Both the position numbers and the translations under genes were made by a program. From positions 3,348,001 to 3,412,000 of the forward strand of contig NZ_CP062260.1 of the NCBI RefSeq assembly GCF_014863545.1: a stretch of 64,000 nt of DNA, written 5' to 3'. This document shows, piece by piece, positions 60,722 through 64,000 of this stretch. Within the stretch, counting starts at the first letter, position 1. Each line of letters opens with the position of its first letter. The notes under the pieces are model-generated. The model was given only the letters and a program-made list of their open reading frames with translations, did no database searches and had not been told where the DNA came from. The DNA is from Paenibacillus sp. JNUCC32 (GTDB lineage Bacteria > Bacillota > Bacilli > Paenibacillales > Paenibacillaceae).

Positions 60722-61704
60722 CACGATTCCACCTTTCTCGTTGTCTGCCGCTCTATGAATTCTACCGAGAATTCGATATTGCTTTTCTCTATGCGCTGCC
60801 CTTCGATAAGTCCGATAAGCAATCTGGCCGCTTCCCGGCCCATTTCGTACGCCGGCTGATGAATCGTTGACAGCGGCGGGGCCAGCAGCCTGCTGAGCAG
60901 AATATCGTCAAATCCGATAATTTGTACGTCTTCCGGCACCCTTTTCCCCAGCCGAAACGCTTCCTTCACCACGGCGGATGCCATAATATCGTTACTCGCG
61001 ATTATGCCATCCGTGTCCGGATATTCGCTGAACACTTTCTGGGCGAATTCTTCGGCATCGGTTAAAGAAAACGATGTCGTCTTCAGCACTTGGTACGCAG
61101 CCGCCTGTTGCTCCAGAACCTCGACAGCTCCTTCAAAACGTTCCTGTGCAGGCCGCACATCCGCCGGACCTTGAATTACCGTTATGGCTTTACTCCCTCG
61201 CCGTACGATTTCCTCAGCCGCTATTCTTCCTCCCTGACGGCCATCCGCGTACACGGAAGGGCGGTCCGACGAGGTGCGGTCGAGAAACACGACGGGAATG
61301 TTCAGTCCCGTATACATGTCGGCATCCGGATCGTTGGTCGATGATATGACGCCAACCACATTATTCTGGACAAACGTCTGAATGTACTCCATTTCCTTCT
61401 TCTTGCTCTCGTCGCTGTTTCCGAAGATCAATCGGTAATCATTCTCCTGCATCTCGTCCTCTACCCCGCGGGCAAGCTGCGGGAAATAAGGGTTCATGAT
61501 GTCGGGAAGCAAAAGTCCTATCAATTTGGATTTCCTCTTGTATAAAGAACGCGCCACTTCATTCGGCGTGTAATTCAGCTCTCGAATGCTCTGTTCCACC
61601 TTGGACCTGGTGTCCTCATGCACGTAACCGTTTCCATTTAAAACCCGCGAAACCGTGGCTACGGATACGCCCGCCTGATTCGCCACATCCTTGATCGTTG
61701 CCAT
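60721..61704 (-). CDS. rbsR: LacI-family ribose operon repressor
   Basis: A 327-residue repressor. The N-terminal HTH is TIKDVANQAGVSVATVSRVL followed by NGNGYVHEDTRSKVE and the hinge helix NEVARSLYKRKSK; a periplasmic-binding-type ligand domain ends the protein. It is the first gene of the ribose operon, and the palindrome TGTAACCGGTTACA (61726-61739) just ahead of its start is its likely operator. Effector: ribose, inferred from the operon. Confidence 0.93.
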   Translation of the reverse strand: MATIKDVANQAGVSVATVSRVLNGNGYVHEDTRSKVEQSIRELNYTPNEVARSLYKRKSKLIGLLLPDIMNPYFPQLARGVEDEMQENDYRLIFGNSDESKKKEMEYIQTFVQNNVVGVISSTNDPDADMYTGLNIPVVFLDRTSSDRPSVYADGRQGGRIAAEEIVRRGSKAITVIQGPADVRPAQERFEGAVEVLEQQAAAYQVLKTTSFSLTDAEEFAQKVFSEYPDTDGIIASNDIMASAVVKEAFRLGKRVPEDVQIIGFDDILLSRLLAPPLSTIHQPAYEMGREAARLLIGLIEGQRIEKSNIEFSVEFIERQTTRKVES

Positions 61705-61725
61705 ACCGTCATCACCTCATTCATG

Positions 61726-61739
61726 TGTAACCGGTTACA
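61726..61739. promoter_or_regulatory. LacI/RbsR-type operator
   Basis: Perfect 14-bp palindrome TGTAACCGGTTACA, 22 bp upstream of the rbsR ATG, with the central CG typical of LacI-family operators. A possible minus-strand TTGAAA and TATACC pair overlaps its upstream side. The rest of 61705-61938 holds a plus-strand TATACT at 61896-61901. Confidence 0.8.
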
Positions 61740-61938
61740 GGTATAAGATATCACATCTCTTTTCAACGTGCAAGCTTTTAGGGAATGGAATATTCTTGTA
61801 CCGGCACTGGCAAGCTCGCCTTCAGCAACTGCCATGTCCTGCAATAAATTACGGTATTCTTACAAAACCCCTTACTGGATTTTACATCCGGCTCCTATAC
61901 TCAAGGCTGTAAGGCCAAGCTGGAAAGTGAGGTAAAAC

Positions 61939-62919
61939 ATGATGATGGAAAAAGAATTCACGCTTCCTTCTCCGGGGCACTCTCTATCGCCGAACGTCAA
62001 CGAGCCGGAGGTATCAACCGCGGCGAAACCCGTCTCGATCAAGAGAACAAGGCGCAGAGAAATTCTGCTCGCTTATGCATGTTTAGCGCCTTCGCTGCTC
62101 ATATTCGGCCTGTTCTTATTCTACCCGCTGCTCAAGTCGGTTTATCTTAGCCTGTTCCTGACCGATCCGCAAGGCCGGGTAGCTGAATTCGTAGGATTCG
62201 ACAACTTCAGGGAAATATTGGCCTCCGACATGTTCTATACAAGCTTTGGCAATACCCTGCTGTTCATCGTGCTGACGGTTCCGACCGGCATGGCGGCTGC
62301 GATTCTGCTGGCTGCCCTGACGCACAACAAACTCAAGGGCATGAAAATATTCCGCTTTATCTTCTCGCTTCCGATGGCCGTGTCCGTCGGTACCGGCTCG
62401 ATGATCTGGATGATTCTATACCATCCGACCTTAGGCATACTGAATTATTTTCTGACGCTGCTCGGCACGCAGCCCGTCCAATGGCTGACCGATCCGAAAT
62501 GGGCCATGATCTCCGTCGCGCTTATGACCGTCTGGATGAATCTTGGATTCAACTATATCCTGATGCTGAGCGGCATGCAGGGCGTGTCCGAGGATATCTA
62601 TGACAGCACCAAGATTGACGGCTCCGGTCCGCTGAGAACGTTCTTCCGGATTACGATGCCGCTAATCTCCCCTACGTTATTCTTCACGTCCGTCGTATCG
62701 GTTATCGGTGCCTTCCAAGCATTCGGGCAAATCAACATCCTCACCAAAGGCGGTCCGATGAACAGCACCAACGTCATGGTATTCAACATCTACCAGGATG
62801 CCTTCGTCAATTTTCGCTTCGGCATCGGCAGCGCGCAGGCCCTCATCCTGTTTGCCATCATTCTGCTGCTGACCGTCTTTCAATTTAAATTCGTCGAGAA
62901 GAAGGTGCATTACCAATGA
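61939..62919 (+). CDS. ABC sugar permease, MalF/UgpA-like
   Basis: A 326-residue protein with six helices after a 35-residue cytoplasmic N-terminus: LLAYACLAPSLLIFGLFLFY, FTSVVSVIGAFQAFGQINIL, GGPMNSTNVMVFNIYQDAFV and the EAA loop DIYDSTKIDGSGPLRTFFRI. The MSGMQG-like loop and the F-x-QINILT element are typical of CUT1 permeases. ATG 61939 has GAGG at 6 nt. It starts a plus-strand operon with a second permease and a solute-binding protein, divergent from the ribose operon. Confidence 0.93.
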   Translation: MMMEKEFTLPSPGHSLSPNVNEPEVSTAAKPVSIKRTRRREILLAYACLAPSLLIFGLFLFYPLLKSVYLSLFLTDPQGRVAEFVGFDNFREILASDMFYTSFGNTLLFIVLTVPTGMAAAILLAALTHNKLKGMKIFRFIFSLPMAVSVGTGSMIWMILYHPTLGILNYFLTLLGTQPVQWLTDPKWAMISVALMTVWMNLGFNYILMLSGMQGVSEDIYDSTKIDGSGPLRTFFRITMPLISPTLFFTSVVSVIGAFQAFGQINILTKGGPMNSTNVMVFNIYQDAFVNFRFGIGSAQALILFAIILLLTVFQFKFVEKKVHYQ

Positions 62920-63740
62920 ACATGCGTCTCATGCCCAAAAGCTTCATCTACATCGCGCTGCTTCTCGGTTCGTTGGCCGTTCTTTTCCCGCTCCTATATA
63001 CCTTGTCGACATCGCTGATGAGCGAGGCCGAATCGGCCGTCTATCCGCCGCCTCTGCTTCCCGAAGCCGTCAATCTGTCCAACTTCGCCAAGGTGATCGA
63101 TACGATTCCTGTCCTTACCTTTATCGGAAACAGCCTGGTTGTCTCCATTGCCATCATGCTCGGACAGATCGTGACCGCAAGTCTGGCAGCATACGCTTTC
63201 GCCTTCCTGCGATTTCCGGGAAAAACGCTGCTGTTCAGCCTCTTTCTCGCGACGATGATGATCCCGTGGGAGGTGATCATGATTCCGAATTACTTGACGG
63301 TCAAAAACCTGAACTGGCTGGACACCTATCAAGGGCTCATCATTCCATTTCTGGCCACGGCCTTCGGAACCTTCCTGCTCAGGCAGACCTTCCTGCAGCT
63401 GCCGAAGGAGCTGTTTGAAGCGGCCCGCGTGGACGGCTGCGGACATGTCCGCGTTTTCCTGAGCATGGTGTTGCCGTTATCCATCCCCGGAATCGCCACG
63501 CTGGGGGTCTACTCGTTCCTGAATAATTGGAACATGTACCTGTGGCCGCTTCTGACAACCAACCGGGTCGAGATGCGAACCGTCCAAATCGGGATCGGCA
63601 TGCTGCAGTTCGAAGAGATGAACTCATGGAATCTGATACTCTCCGGCGTGCTCCTGCTGCTGCTGCCTTCCCTGCTGCTGCTTGCGCTCGGGCTGAAACC
63701 CCTTGTGCGCGGCATCACCGCAGGTGCTTTGAAGGGCTAA
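62916..63740 (+). CDS. ABC sugar permease, MalG/UgpE-like
   Basis: A 274-residue protein with six helices: FIYIALLLGSLAVLFPLLYT, IGNSLVVSIAIMLGQIVTAS, FLATMMIPWEVIMIPNYLTV and the EAA loop KELFEAARVDGCGHVRVFLS. It forms a heterodimer with the permease encoded upstream, overlapping it by four bases (ATGA). No ATPase gene is adjacent; a shared MsmX-like ATPase is likely. Confidence 0.93.
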   Translation: MNMRLMPKSFIYIALLLGSLAVLFPLLYTLSTSLMSEAESAVYPPPLLPEAVNLSNFAKVIDTIPVLTFIGNSLVVSIAIMLGQIVTASLAAYAFAFLRFPGKTLLFSLFLATMMIPWEVIMIPNYLTVKNLNWLDTYQGLIIPFLATAFGTFLLRQTFLQLPKELFEAARVDGCGHVRVFLSMVLPLSIPGIATLGVYSFLNNWNMYLWPLLTTNRVEMRTVQIGIGMLQFEEMNSWNLILSGVLLLLLPSLLLLALGLKPLVRGITAGALKG

Positions 63741-63872
63741 TGGCCACGATGCCGACCCAGTAGACCATATTGGATCAGCCTTGCGTGCCGGTTATCGATA
63801 TCAAACGGGCTCACGCAATTTCTGATAGATCAAACCATACTTTATTTTCAAAAAGGGAGAGATTAACCGATC

Positions 63873-64000
63873 ATGAAACGTTATGGTAAAAGGTCCTTCG
63901 CGATGCTCCTGCTTTCCTGCTTCATGCTGATCAGCGCCGCTTGCAGCAATACGCCAGCCGCCGGAGAAACGACCGTTGCCGCCGGCAGCGAACCTGCCAA
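63873..64000 (+). CDS. Solute-binding lipoprotein, truncated by the window end
   Basis: The first 42 codons of a lipoprotein: basic start MKRYGKRSFAM, hydrophobic LLLSCFMLIS and lipobox SAAC with Cys near residue 24, then a Ser/Thr/Ala/Glu-rich linker. AAGGGAGA lies 12 nt before the ATG. As third gene after two MalF/MalG-type permeases it is almost certainly their sugar-binding protein. The stretch 63741-63872 holds no gene. Confidence 0.85.
   Translation, partial: MKRYGKRSFAMLLLSCFMLISAACSNTPAAGETTVAAGSEPA

Overview
The window looks like a chromosomal segment of a Paenibacillus-type member of the Bacillales. Support for this comes from moderate GC content, Gram-positive ribosome binding sites (AGGAGG-like) with frequent GTG/TTG starts, a ribose operon in the Bacillus order rbsR-K-D-A-C-B, YesM/YesN-type two-component systems beside LplB/LplC-type sugar permeases, a YhgE/Pip protein, YitT and TerC family membrane proteins and an msrAB fusion. 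No rRNA, tRNA, insertion sequence, prophage or CRISPR array was found. Assignments rest on reading the translations and motifs; no database search was run.

Layout. 0-7 kb: an HxlR regulator, a uracil-DNA glycosylase-like gene, then a sugar-catabolic cluster (ThuA-like protein, sugar-phosphate isomerase-type TIM barrel, two Gfo/Idh/MocA oxidoreductases) divergent from an AraC regulator. 7-16 kb: a TerC-family gene behind a manganese (yybP-ykoY) riboswitch, a VTT membrane protein, msrAB, a YitT protein with a long foldable leader, a flavohemoprotein (hmp) with a Crp/Fnr-type site at -41.5 and a cysteine-free Crp-like regulator downstream, a small gene under a LexA-like box, and YhgE. 16-33 kb: a large minus-strand exopolysaccharide locus in two transcription units. 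It holds two processive family 2 glycosyltransferases (one with an N-terminal PilZ-like domain), two nucleotide-sugar dehydrogenases, a tandem-NodB deacetylase, a deacetylase-like protein lacking metal ligands, GH18-like and other TIM-barrel proteins, a HEAT-repeat protein, and a pseudo-receiver protein fused to a degenerate GGDEF-like domain.

33-45 kb: an HPP-family gene divergent from a GntR-type regulator; then a six-gene minus-strand operon of a K+ channel, a DUF350 protein, a lipoprotein, a GSP-synthetase-type ATP-grasp ligase, a Ser/Gly-tailed protein ending in GGFGG and a small protein, preceded by an exact match to a SigW-type ECF promoter (TGAAAC-N16-CGTA). This is my leading candidate for a poorly described system. 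It is followed by an imine-reductase-like gene, a glutaredoxin, a His-rich lipoprotein, a lone cobQ, a 15-bp tandem repeat array beside a perfect 21-bp stem hairpin, and a DoxX-like membrane protein.

45-64 kb: a second ThuA/Gfo catabolic module with an LplB/LplC/solute-binding ABC importer, divergent from a YesM/YesN two-component system. Their shared intergenic region has direct repeats phased at 21 bp and a near-consensus cre. Another Gfo oxidoreductase, the ribose operon with its LacI operator, and a MalF/MalG-type importer cut by the window end complete the segment. The overall theme is carbohydrate uptake and catabolism, cell-surface polysaccharide production and envelope or redox stress responses.
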